Shown: positions 9,690-19,640 of the stretch, in pieces
Layout of the letters: every line of letters starts with the position of its first letter
Position numbering within the stretch: position 1 is the first letter of the stretch
Source of the DNA: Gnetum montanum
Lineage: Eukaryota; Streptophyta; Gnetopsida; Gnetales; Gnetaceae
Assembly: GCA_015680685.1 (NCBI GenBank)
Contig: MNCI01034697.1
Span: 975,786 to 998,483, forward strand
Direction: 5' to 3'
DNA: 22,698 nucleotides
The notes under the pieces: generated by a model
Told to the model about the DNA's origin: nothing
Databases searched by the model: none
What the model saw: only the letters and a program-made list of their open reading frames with translations
Made by a program: the position numbers and the translations under genes

Positions 9690-10770
9690 TCCTAAAGTTC
9701 TTAGGTAAAACTAAAGCCAAAATAGTCCTAGAGGAGGTTCACAAGGGTGTTTGTGGAGGACATATAGGACTAAGAGCTATGGCTGCTAAGATTAGATAGT
9801 TAGGCTATTGCTGGTTCCATATAGAAAATGACTACTTGAAAAAGGTTAAACATTGTGACACATGCCAATGATATAGTAATCTAATACGTGTATCATCAAT
9901 TAAGTTACATATCACTCAAATAACATGGCCATTTCAATGATGGGAGTTGGATATCATTAGACTCATAATTCCTAAGTCTTCCATAAGGCATAGCTTCATC
10001 ATCACCACAACCAAATGCTTTACAAAGTGGGTTGAGGCTATTCCCCTAAGGAAGACTACATTTGAACAAGTTTGCAAATTTATTCTAGGTAACATTGTAG
10101 TTTGTTTTGGCCTACCCATGATCATAGTTATAGATAATGGATCATAATTTAGTAGCCATGGAATGAAAGATTTATGTCACAACCTAGGTATTAAGCATTC
10201 TTTCTCAATGCCCTATTACCCTTAAGCCAATGGACAAGTAGAAGCAAGCAACAAGGCCATCATCAACTTTCTCAAGAAGATGCTCAACAATAACAAGTGT
10301 AAGTGACATGAGCAGCTCATCCATGCACTATGGGCATATAGAACAACCTATGGCATGTCAACTAGCATGATCCCTTATAGCTGTGTTTATGGTTCTAAAG
10401 TTGTTTTACCTCATGAGTTGTAGGTGCCATCACTTTGAGTAGCATTGACAAAATTCATCAATGATGAGGGAAACAAGGAGTTGTGGACAGCAACCCTAGA
10501 TTTAGTAGAGGAGCAGCGTATGCAAGTGCTTGCTCACATCGAGCACTATCAAGATAGGCAGAAGTAGAAACATCACCATGATGTGACCATGCACAAGATC
10601 GAGGGGGACCTAGTCCTCAAGGCCATCTATGAGCATGTGAACAAATTCTTAGCCAATTAGGAAGGACCCTTCCTTGTCACTAGAGCGTACAGGAACAACG
10701 CATTCAAAATAGCCAACATGATCTTCTATGACTTTAAACTAGCAACATGACTTGCTAGGGTCATAAACTA
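9690..10770 (+). pseudogene. pol: Tat-lineage integrase (degraded)
   Basis: This would insert the element cDNA into the genome. The N-terminal HHCC zinc site is complete: His in VHKGV (9739), His in GGHIG (9761), and Cys-x2-Cys in HCDTCQ (9854-9865). The core has all three catalytic acids in one frame: Asp in WELDII (9950-9952), Asp in IDNGS (10133-10135) and Glu in GQVEASNK (10241-10243). The last two are separated by exactly 35 residues, the family's D35E spacing. The C-terminal part has GDLVLK and a GPFLVTRAY stretch and fades out near 10,770. Stops lie inside the core, including one just before the A-N-G-Q-V-E motif. There is no chromodomain, as expected for Tat. Confidence 0.92.
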
Positions 10771-10922
10771 GTACCATAACTCATGACAACCTTAAACTAG
10801 CAACCTTTGTGACTTGGATAGCCTGATTCTCATGTGACCTATATGCATTGTAGTGTTATAATATGCAGTGGTGTCTTGTATTATTTATTGGTGCCTCTTG
10901 AGTCAATCCTTCAAGAACCAAC
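10771..10922 (+). other. 3' untranslated spacer between integrase and LTR
   Basis: No coding signal is seen. From about 10,865 the sequence aligns by eye with the bases just inside the LTR of the right-hand minus-strand element, including the GGTGTCTTG stretch and the bases before the polypurine tract. Confidence 0.6.
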
Positions 10923-10931
10923 AAAGAGGGG
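10923..10931 (+). promoter_or_regulatory. Polypurine tract, Tat-lineage element
   Basis: AAAGAGGGG stands five bases before the LTR start. It primes plus-strand DNA synthesis in LTR elements. The identical nine bases occur in the young element at 22581-22589 on the minus strand, also five bases before a TGAAACACC. Confidence 0.88.
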
Positions 10932-10935
10932 CTAT

Positions 10936-12240
10936 TGAAACACCACAAAAATTTGCATTGTATAGCCAATCTTCATCATGTAGCACTCAACCCATGAAAT
11001 CCAATGCAAAACTTCATTGTAAATGCAAAGATTGTAATCCACAGTGGGAAATTTCAAATACTTTATACTTCTGGGGTTGAAAAATATCTCATAAGTCATC
11101 AAAGCCTCATTCCCTAAGTGAAAAAAGTCATCTATTGTTCATATTTGGGCTTGGGAGGGTCAAAAATGCCTTGTGGAATGTCAAAAAGGCAATTTTATGG
11201 GTTGTATTGGGGGTATAAACTTTTCTATGATGGAAACACATTCAGAGAAAAGGGGAGGATGGGGGGGNNNNNNNNTGTGTGTGGGGACAAATCTCACCTA
11301 CCCGTAATGTGGAAGGATGGGAGGTTGTGAAACCTTTTCCCTTTAGCATGGATACCACATGCATAGCCTAGAAACCTTTCCCCCTCAGTGTGAAAGTTTG
11401 CCCCCAATGTGGAGTCTTCACCCCTAGCATTAAAAATTACATCCCCTAACATGAAAGCCACAATAGCCAAATCTCAACACTTTATGCACTTCAATGTTGA
11501 CTAGCCGTTTCAACAAGCATGGTGGAAAGCTTAGCATGGAAGGTATGCCCCAATTACTATTTATGGTTAACAAAATGGCAATGGGGTGAAGCACTTATTA
11601 TCTATAGTAACCCCCCAAATTTGGGCACCCATCTCACCTGAATTTGGTAGAAATTTTGTAGCCAAATAATAGCCATTTTCAGCCAAATCATAGCCATTTT
11701 GTAGCCCCATACATGATCCAAAACTTTTAAAAACTATCCTCCAACACCATTTATAGGTTCAACAATGTTTAGAAACTTTTGGCATATAAACACTTGGCAG
11801 TTCCATAATTTTTCAAATGGTTAAGTAATTTTCCAAGCACTAATTCTACACTTGGAAAATTCTCAGGTACTCAAGAGCTTTTGCAAGTTCCCATACTTGC
11901 GTTCTCTTGTACCCTAGTGTAGAAGCATTATAGCCTTGAGGCTTGTGAACTTTTAGTGTCAAAGCTACATTTCTAGGGCTTTCAATCCCTAGTGTGCAGC
12001 AATCTAGTAGCCAAATTTCTTACTTTTCTCACCTCCATCAATGACCCAACTTGCAAATTTGAGGTTGTAGGAAAGGAGGTTCAATAGCATCAGGAGTGGC
12101 TTAGCATATGGATCATGAAGTAGATCACATCGGCTTCAACAGGCTTTGAACCCTTGCATAAGTGTACCCTCTTTCTACTCATCTAGGTACCATTTGTACA
12201 CATTTCTCTAATTTACACTTTATTCTTTCTCAATAAAGTT
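10936..12240 (+). mobile_element. 3' LTR of the Tat-lineage element (end uncertain)
   Basis: The LTR begins TGAAACACCACAAAAAT directly after the polypurine tract; the young right-hand LTR starts with the same bases. A TATA-like TATAAAC lies at 11214-11220, and an AATAAA at 12232-12237 could be a poly(A) signal. From 11,330 to 11,480 there are several CCCCTAGCATG- and CCCAATGTGGA-type pieces like the foldback array upstream of pol. An eight-base run of N falls inside. The terminal CA was not identified, so the end could lie anywhere between about 12,240 and 12,405. Confidence 0.65.
11268..11275. other. Run of eight unknown bases (N)
   Basis: The Ns follow a run of seven G and precede TGTGTGTGGGG, a place where homopolymer or low-complexity sequence may have defeated base calling or assembly. 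The true length here is unknown. Confidence 0.95.
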
Positions 12241-13125
12241 TTTAAGTTTTGGGTTTTGTGTATGAAATATGTTTGTTTATTATCTGTGCAACATTTTAGA
12301 TTTGCTATCAGTTTTACATTCCATTTCATTTTCTTACCATGCTTTGCATTTCCTAAGTCCCTGGTTGATTTGCTAGGCTGACCAAGGTGCCCCAAATCTC
12401 ATTTTTCTAGTGAAGGACTTGGGGATTAGCGGGTTGAGGAATTGTTGCACTGAGGATCTCTAGGTTTTCTAGCAACTAAGATTTTCAGTTGTAACAAACC
12501 CCCTTTTAATTTTCTTTGACTTTTTAAAAGGATCCCACCATTGTCTAGGTTAGCTACTTGGGTAATGGTGGGACTCTTCCTTTCAAAAATTTTATTAACT
12601 AATTTATTGTAAAATATTTTAGTTAATAATGTTATCTTAATGGTAACTTTATTCTTTAACAAAGAAGAAGATCTTGGATTCAATTTCAAACTACTAATTT
12701 TTCTTCTTAGGTTCCAGTCTTTTTTTATCTCATTTGCATTTTTGTATTTTTATTTCTTTTTTTGCTTATGTTTATTTTTTGTTTTGTTTTTATTATTTAT
12801 GTTTCATTGATTTTTTTTTTACTTTTTTTGGGTTTTTATTTCATTTCATTATTCAACCTTTTTATCTATTATCTATTGGTCTTTTTTTCTCAATTCTATT
12901 GTTTCTAAATTTATTTGAGTTGGAGGTGTCAATTTTAGGTCATTTTCTTGAGGAGGTGTTCAAGACCCATCATGATCATATCAAAGCCTTATAGACCTTT
13001 CTTGGTCTCACAAGGATGTAATTAAGCATTTTCATTTCCATTTCCATATTTTTTTTGTTGTTTTTTATTTTTTATTTAGGTCTTCTGTCATCTTCAATTC
13101 CATTAGTTGTTAGTTTTATTTGTAA
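12241..13125. other. AT-rich spacer with long T-rich tract
   Basis: The stretch 12,720-12,860 is almost pure T with a few A and G, and 13,020-13,080 is similar. The open frame at 12,734-12,994, with many Phe codons, is a by-product of that composition. A GGACTTGGGGAT at 12,413-12,424 faintly recalls a plant gypsy primer-binding site but cannot be assigned. No gene is seen. Confidence 0.45.
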
Positions 13126-13141
13126 TTCTTTTTAACATTGA

Positions 13142-13205
13142 GGTATTAGCCTAGTGGTAAGCCTCTTGATTTAGAAACTTCAAATTATGGGTTTGATTCT
13201 CATGG
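13142..13205 (+). ncRNA. tRNA-like pol III promoter module 1
   Basis: TAGCCTAGTGG at 13147-13157 matches a tRNA A box closely, and GGTTTGATTCT at 13190-13200 matches a B box (GGTTCGANTCC) with C-to-T type changes. The gap of 32 bases between them is normal for a pol III internal promoter. It is not a tRNA: no acceptor stem or plausible anticodon arm is visible. A plant SINE head is the best reading. Confidence 0.5.
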
Positions 13206-13667
13206 GCAATACTGAGTTATCAACTATATGTTTTGGGGCATAGATATCATTAAAAAAGTTCTTCAAATTCCAATACCCTCATTTGTTTTAGTTGTCTCGA
13301 TGTGTAGCAAGCACTCAATAGAAGTCAAAGAAGATGGGAAGGGTTTTAGAAAACTTTATAGTTGAATATTTTATTTCATTTTGCATTTTATTTGTCTTAA
13401 TTTAAAGAGTTTCAAATTCACGTTCTTATGTCATGTAGCATAACTCACTAGCTTAGATTATAGGACTTATGATTTGTAAGTCGTATGCTTGATCGCAATA
13501 AGTATTTTGAAACATGTATGAAACCATTGTCACTCACCTCCTTTAATGTACAAAAGTCAAAGGAGATGAGAGGGGGTTTAAATAGCTTTGCAATTGAATA
13601 TTTGATTGATTTTACATTTTCTTTGTCTTAATTTGAAAATTTTAAAATTTAGATTCTTGTTTCATAT

Positions 13668-13735
13668 AAATAACTTATTTGGTTAAAGCATAAGACTTAT
13701 GATTTGCAGGTGGTAGGTTTGATTCCAATAGGTAT
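13668..13735 (+). ncRNA. tRNA-like pol III promoter module 3
   Basis: TAACTTATTTGGTTAAAGCA at 13671-13690 resembles the D-arm region of a tRNA (TAGCTCAGTTGGTTAGAGC type), and GGTTTGATTCC at 13716-13726 resembles a B box. The related module 2 (about 13441-13500) has a weaker B box, TGCTTGATCGC at 13486-13496. These look like decayed SINE heads. Confidence 0.45.
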
Positions 13736-13861
13736 GTTGAGACATTTAGCAAACTATTGTTCCTCATCTTCTTTCATGTATTATGATTGATTTATAAAAC
13801 TAAAAATAAAAATTTATTATGTTTGTAAATCCTTTGGATCTATTGGATAGTAGAAAATAAT

Positions 13862-13960
13862 TAGCAAATTGGAATTGAACCCAATACCTTCTTTTTTATT
13901 ATGAATAGAAATACTGTTGAGATAATAAGATTAACTAAAGTTAGTTGATGAGTGGTAGAG
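13862..13960 (-). ncRNA. Possible minus-strand tRNA-like module
   Basis: GGAATTGAACCC at 13871-13882 reads GGGTTCAATTCC on the minus strand, close to a B box. An A-box-like TTAATCTTATTATCTCA lies upstream of it on that strand. The spacing is plausible, but the A box is poor. Confidence 0.3.
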
Positions 13961-14039
13961 TAGTTCTTATACCTAACCATACAAATCACAAACATTCATA
14001 ATCTGTGGACTGGACTAGTGGAATACCTAGATCATTAAA

Positions 14040-14126
14040 CATGGTCATATATCACTGTCTTTTCAATTACACTTGTAATTGCTCTTAACTTGTATGGTTA
14101 AGTGTAATTGAGGCATATGATCATGG
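14040..14126. repeat. Inverted repeat (imperfect hairpin)
   Basis: The left arm (14040-14074) carries ATGGTCATAT and TCAATTACACTT. The right arm (14100-14126) carries AAGTGTAATTGA and ATATGATCAT. The inner 12 bases pair perfectly and the outer part pairs after an eight-base bulge, with a loop of about 25 bases. It could be a decayed MITE or another foldback element; no target duplication was recognised. Confidence 0.6.
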
Positions 14127-15045
14127 TATTGTAGCAACCATGATAAAATCTTATTAAAATATAGAAAACTACTAATTAACCTAATAAGTCAAGAAATAAA
14201 GTCTAATCTAGCTTAAGTAATGAGTATTTGTTTCCAACTTTCTGTATACATGTTGAACTTACACTACCATTTTTGGATTACCAAGTATGCACTTCTAAGG
14301 GAATTAAGTGTTAACACTACTAGGATGACCAAATGGTAATGTATGCTTGAAGTTGTTCATCCTTCTTTCACATAACTAATGTATATTTTGAGAATAAAAT
14401 ATTAACTAAATGCATATAAAAATAGACATTAAGGTATCTACATATGAAACAAATTACAATAACATAAATTCTATGCTAATTTAGAGTATTTCCATGGAAT
14501 GAAATTATCTCAATATTTATTATTGGTCATGCAATGTAATGAGGTACATAGTACTCAAATAAGTACACCGTATAGTTACTTCATACCATACTATGGATAC
14601 TCACTAAATGATACTAAGTTTTTGTAACTATAAACTGATAGAGTTTCATTATGTGAAATGACTGAATGGTGTTATCAATGCAATAGATGGCATATTTATA
14701 TTGGTATTTGTTGCCATTGCATCAACATTGATATATTGATGTAGCCAAGCATAATGCATTGATGTAGTAGCATCAATGCTAACAAGTTGATTAATTTATA
14801 ATTCATTAAATCTCCATGACTAGCTAAAAAATCATCCTCAAATTAAACAAAATTGGGATAGAGTTTGCTTACAAAATGTGGAAGTAATCATTTGAATGAC
14901 TAACTAACATAACATGACAACACTTGAGTGTCGCACTATAAAATTTTATTCTAGTGACTGATATTATGATAAAACTAAAGAAATTGGATACATTTTCCTT
15001 ACAAAAAAACATTATTTAGAAATTACAAAGACTTAGCCAAGACAT
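14127..15045. other. AT-rich spacer, no gene seen
   Basis: CpG-poor sequence with short inverted motifs around ATTGATGTAG (14,720-14,785). No coding frame, RNA or element boundary could be supported. Confidence 0.45.
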
Positions 15046-15049
15046 ATGC

Positions 15050-16360
15050 TCTAAGTGGTGCTTGGTGGTGGTGGCTTCTTATGCCTTGCTAGTTCTTGTG
15101 GCTACTCTTCTGCTATTGTTATTGTTATGTTCTTCATTCTAAATGCCTTAAGTAAGGCCCTCATCTTCTTGTCCTTTATCTTGGAATCATTTATGGTCTA
15201 AGCAAACTGACCTAGGTTTGCGTTTGTTGGTACTTCACAAGGATAAGACAAAGTAGGGAACATTTCATAGGCATTAATGAACTAGGGTGCAACATATTTT
15301 TATTTAATATTAAATTTCTTTATTGTTGCTTTTAGCTCTTGATATTCAACCATTCGTTTGGCTAAGTTGTTTACTATATTTATTTGATCTATGAATTTTG
15401 CTTTGAGAACCTCAAGCTATATGTTTGCAATTTGCAAATTTTGAAGTGTTTCACAGTGGAGCTTGTGTTCATTCTCATACAATAAGTATGAGGTGACAAA
15501 TTTTTGTCCAACTTTGTTCCAAGCCTTCTAGTAGTTAATATTTCTAGATTCATGTGATGCACGTTAGTCAACTTGATGTATTCTTTCATTTCCTTAGTTT
15601 GCAAGTCCTTCATTTTGATCTCCATCTACCATGTGTAATTGTGGAGTTATTAAAAGGATTCATTAACTATGACCTTCAATAAGTAGATATTATTTTCTTT
15701 GATTTCCTTCTATAGGTCCACCTATTCCTATAATGAGTTTTGATCTTTTAGTACTTGAGGGTCTCATTTTTCTGGGTAGGATCTTGATGGTAGAATTTTA
15801 CTTATCGTTCTTACCTCCTCCATGAAGAAGATCATGTCCTCCACTACTAACCTGTATACATCTATATATGCCTTAGCTAACTACTCCTAGAGATGCCTTA
15901 GATATTTTTTTTCTTGGCCCTTTTCATTTTCAATTTTTAGCAACCTCTAGATCTTCTTGGCTAGTTTCCTATTCTTCTTGCATATCATGGCGATGTTCTT
16001 GTTTAATCCATTGACCATTACTTTAGACAAGGATGCATCCCATGTGGCCTTATCCTTCTTCATCTCCACCTCATTTTGTTTGATCTTTAGTTTATTAAAT
16101 ATCTCATCTCTTATAAGGCCAACCTAGTGGATGGCTAAGTTAAATAGCTAGGCATAGAGTCATGCTACTTCATCACTCAATTAATGGTTTAGTAACTCTA
16201 CGTATTGTAGTTGAGCCTCACCAAAAACAAACTTTCCCTCACCTTGATGAGCTCAAAATTGGTTGCAATAATATCTTTGGGGATGTTGAAGATATTTGGA
16301 ATTATTAGACTGGTTTCTACTAGTCTGTCCAATATTTCCTCATGTTGGTTCATACTCATC
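15050..16360 (-). pseudogene. Decayed coding sequence, unrecognised, Lys/Glu-rich and probably coiled-coil
   Basis: Read leftwards, about 430 codons give continuous protein-like sequence with a few frameshifts. The first candidate Met is at 16357-16359 (MSMNQHEEILDRLVETS). Then come GLIRDEIFNKLKIKQNEVEM and KKDKATWDASL (about 16,110-16,030), a Lys-rich KKNRKLAKK stretch, NKVGQKFVTSYLLYENEHKL (about 15,530-15,460), and FIDQINIVNNLAKRMVEYQE (about 15,400-15,335). A tail with KIKDKKMRALLKAFRMKN and four prolines ends near 15,060. Charged residues in a heptad-like pattern suggest coiled coils. Nearly all stops in the frame are TAG or TAA where CAG or CAA would fit. The chromovirus LTR begins about 50 bases upstream of the Met. 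I do not recognise the family; a transposon accessory ORF or a retired host gene are both possible. Confidence 0.65.
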
Positions 16361-16410
16361 CTTCATATTGTTCCCCTTAAAATGGTCCCTATAGATAGCT
16401 AATCCCTCAT

Positions 16411-18491
16411 TGTAGCACCTCACAATAGTATGTTATGTTTATGATACACATATAGAGTTACTTGGGAATTATGGTATTGTGTAACTAGATGTATTATTTT
16501 AATAATATACTTTACGATATTATGTACAACTAATTATTATGTAATGATTATGCACATTAATCTTGTTGAATGTGTAGTGGGGTGTTTGTAACTAGTAGGT
16601 TGTGAGGATGATGGGGGAAGACTAAGTATTAGGTAGGTATAACTCTTATCCATGTGTTATAATTATGAATTATGAGTATAGTATTAATGTCACTTGGTTG
16701 GTCATGTTATTAGGTTATGATGCTTAGCATGTTGTGCATGTGTGTATGGTATGACTAGCTAACATAAGTTATGATATTTATATGGTCTCATGGTTATGTG
16801 ATGGATAGTTTATGATATTATATTTTATCGGTATTTGGATTGAATATTCCTTGAGCACATGATCATATGTGGATTGCTTGGTATTTGTGGAAGATAGGAA
16901 AATTTATGGGGAACCTTGTTAGGATCTCTAGTTGACTATGAAGATGCCTATTTCATTGGTTGTTAGGATCTCTAGTTGACTATATTGTGTTCAATGTGTA
17001 CATGTAAAGTATGTATTGTGTGTAAATATATTAGCATATATGTTGCATTGAGCATGAGATATCTAAGACTCAAGATGAATGCATGTAACATCAATTACTT
17101 GTCATCATTGCATATGTTACGCTTGTGATGCTATTATGACGTATGGAGCTAGCATGAAAGTGTGGATTGTTTGGTGATGATGCACCATGGAGGGGTTGGG
17201 ATGACTTTCACTAGATGCACAAATAAGGCTTTTGTCTTAATCCTCATACTAAGAGTAGGAGGGTATAGAATTAGCCTATTACTAGTATAAGATCTAAGGG
17301 CATTTAGATATGCACGGATCTACCTTCTAGAAGGTTAGTAGTATGGGATTGTAGATGAGGCACTACCATTAATCATAATATATGTGATGATTAACTAATA
17401 AAGTCTTGTAAGCACTATTTTTAATACAAGTACTCATGTTAGGAGAAGATAAATAAACTTCTAGGGATGATGTATTTTCCTTGTTGTACTAGTTGTTGGG
17501 AAGGTATGATATCTTTGTTGTCATGGATGCAATTAGTCTTTCTTGGGACACTAATTGGCAGGAAGCACATGCTATGCATTGTAAGTTGTTTTTATTTGTG
17601 TGTTGTAATCCTGATTTTGTGGTGCTATATCATGGATATGTGTCAGTGGATCCTTAGAGCACTAGATATTGAGATATTATGTTATGCATAGTTAATGTGG
17701 TTTCTTAGAGCATATAATATGAGAATACTATATTGATTATGATCATGTGATGAATCTATGTATGTGTTAGTGGTAATATGACACCATGGATGTGATATAT
17801 GTGTCTTAGACTTACATGCATCGATTATTTAGTGTATGAGTCATGACTGATATGATTGAATGCTTATTGTACATGTGATGTACTAATCCTAATGCAAGTT
17901 ACTCTAATTTCCTCACACTTTACCTCTAACATAACATTGTATTTCACATCCACAGAGAATATATAAAGACTCCCACTAAGCCCTGTACTAATTTCCTTTA
18001 TATGTAGATGATGGAGATGGAAGCTTGTAAGACTAATAGGTCAAAGGGAGGTGATGGAGGCCTTGGTTCTATATTCATGTGTTTTTTATTACATATTTCA
18101 TATGAGAGATGAATGTATTTGTAGATGATATAGGCCTAAATTAATTGTGAGCTATGACCATTATGTATAGTGTTTATATGATATATATAATGATAAGACA
18201 TGTGCTAGATATATAAAATGATATGGTATGATGTTTCGTGATATGAGCTTGTTATGTATGTGTCTCCAATATGCTTATATGTATATGGCCTGGTTTAGAT
18301 ATATATAGTAGTTATGTATGTGTTTCATGGTCATTTGATTATTTGCATTTGAGATTTTTATTGGAGTGATTTATAGTCTTCTACTATGTTATGTGATTTG
18401 TTTACCTATTTTAATAACTCAATGTATATGCTTAGAGTTAGACATTGATTCTTGCATGAGCTAAGCTAAATATGGACTTTGGGATATTATA
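16411..18491 (+). mobile_element. 5' LTR of the chromovirus
   Basis: It starts TGTAGCACCT and ends GGGATATTATA, a decayed inverted match to the start with the final CA now TA. A TATA box lies at 17960-17967. The length is 2,081 bases, within the range of long chromovirus LTRs. It contains a 24-base direct repeat at 16916-16939 and 16960-16983. The open frame at 17467-17691 inside it has no protein-like features. Confidence 0.85.
17960..17967 (+). promoter_or_regulatory. LTR promoter TATA box (TATATAAA)
   Basis: TATATAAA, followed by GACTCCC, lies about 1.55 kb into the 5' LTR and about 525 bases before its end. That position suits the U3/R border, with transcription starting near 17,995. The matching part of the 3' LTR is not in the window. 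Confidence 0.6.
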
Positions 18492-18494
18492 GAG

Positions 18495-18508
18495 TGGTAT
18501 TGAAGTGA
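18495..18508 (+). promoter_or_regulatory. Primer-binding site, initiator-Met tRNA type
   Basis: TGGTATTGAAGT lies three bases after the LTR end. The usual plant site complementary to initiator tRNA-Met is TGGTATCAGAGC. Eight of the 12 bases match, and three of the four differences are C-to-T or G-to-A. Confidence 0.7.
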
Positions 18509-18789
18509 GTTACTTTGATTATTATTGGATGTTTTGATACTTACCTTTGTAATTATAGCTATCAAGCATGATAAGTAGGTAAACATTTAGTGGTAGAGGT
18601 CATTGGACTAATGAGTCTTAGGTACCTCTAAGTACATAGGCTATAGAGACACCAATAGTAATTCACACACTAGTATAACCAATGGGTATAAGGACCAGTG
18701 ATGCTTAGATACTCTTGGTAGAATAGATGATGCAATATTATATACCTTAGTCATGAGTTCCTCCACATCATTTCATAGTTATTCATAAG

Positions 18790-19490
18790 ATTGGAAGTGT
18801 TAGTGATATAGGTGAACTAGCCATAAAAGAGATTAGCAGTGGTAGTGGATCAACCATTAGAGAGGTTGGTAGTAATAGTGACACAAGTGTAGCAATAAGC
18901 ATAGGCAATGATAAGGTATCTAGTAAGGAGTTAATTAGTAGAAAGTTAGTGGAGCAACTCCACAAGTTAGGTTCATCTACATTTTCTAACACTAAAGATT
19001 CCATTGTGACTATAGAGTGGTCGGAAAAGCTGAGAAAGACATTTGATCTAATGCATTGCACTTTGGCTTAACAAATCAAACTTGTAGCATACCATCTTAC
19101 TAATACTACTAGACATTGGTGGAGATATAAGGAGTTGTTCAAGGGTGGATAGGATAGGAGGACCCTTGGATAGATTTCTTGATTTCTTGTAGCTACTAAT
19201 ATATCTCCACCTAAAATGTGTAGGTGGAGGAGTTTTACTGATTACATCAAAATATTAAAATAGTAGTCGAGTATGACATCCATTTTATTGAGTTTAGTAC
19301 TTTTGCTACTAAGCTAATGGATGCTTAGGATAGGGTAAACTATTCTATTAGAAAACTTTTCTTAATCCTAAAGCATCATATATTACCTCTGTTCCTTACT
19401 TTATATAATGATGCATGTGAAGTGGCTATGCATTTCGAGAGAAGTATGATAAAGGATGCTTTATGAGAGGGGCATAGGCAAGGGCAGAAA
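18790..19490 (+). pseudogene. gag: Chromovirus gag, capsid region (degraded)
   Basis: Gag forms the particle that packages element RNA. Protein-like sequence in the capsid (retrotransposon gag) pattern can be followed on the plus strand. It has EWSEKLRKTFDLMHCTLA (about 19,015-19,070), then IKLVAYHLTNTTRHWWRYKE (about 19,078-19,135), where the family has its 'A...L...A..WW' motif. A stretch with several stops and frameshifts follows. The open frame on the opposite strand at 18,783-19,061 is only a shadow of it. Gag starts somewhere after 18,560; the exact Met is not clear. Confidence 0.8.
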
Positions 19491-19640
19491 AGGGGACCAC
19501 AATCTAGAGGATAATCTTGATCCTCCAAGAAGGCTCATGATGGACATGATGGCTATGTTTGTAGTGGCGGTAGGTACCAACTTGCATCCAATGATATTCC
19601 CCCTTCTATAAGTTACATAGATTCTCTTTCATATTTATAA

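Larger units (their letters stand above)
7400..12240 (+). mobile_element. Old Ty3/gypsy element, Tat lineage: pol plus 3' LTR
   Basis: The order is RT, RNase H, a second RNase H, integrase, polypurine tract and LTR. A second, archaeal-type RNase H between the gypsy RNase H and the integrase is the hallmark of the plant Tat lineage (which includes Ogre). Reading frames are broken by many stops and some frameshifts. No matching 5' LTR, primer-binding site, gag or protease was identified, so the 5' limit is uncertain. The foldback array may belong to the element. The 3' limit is also uncertain: the LTR start is clear, its end is not. The element is non-autonomous now and has probably been so for a long time. 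Confidence 0.85.
13130..13745 (+). repeat. Tandem tRNA-like (SINE-like) modules
   Basis: Three modules share a box-A-like and a box-B-like element. The last two also share long flanks: AGTCAAAGAAGATGGGAAGG at about 13323 recurs as AGTCAAAGGAGATGAGAGGG at about 13556. Both then have TTGAATATTT, TTTGTCTTAATTT and GACTTATGATTTG in the same order, giving a period of about 233 bases. The leftmost module is more diverged in its flanks. Confidence 0.65.

Noticed and set aside
12734-12994. 86-residue frame rich in Phe and Leu, resembling a membrane protein
   Set aside because: It is a translation of a T-rich low-complexity tract; there is no coding context.
13142-13205. Functional tRNA gene
   Set aside because: A and B boxes are present, but there is no acceptor stem, anticodon arm or matching ends; a SINE-type relic fits better.
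17467-17691. 74-residue plus-strand frame with hydrophobic residues
   Set aside because: It lies wholly within the chromovirus 5' LTR, has no family features and is probably chance.
18783-19061. 92-residue minus-strand frame
   Set aside because: The plus strand here encodes recognisable gag, so this is its antisense shadow.
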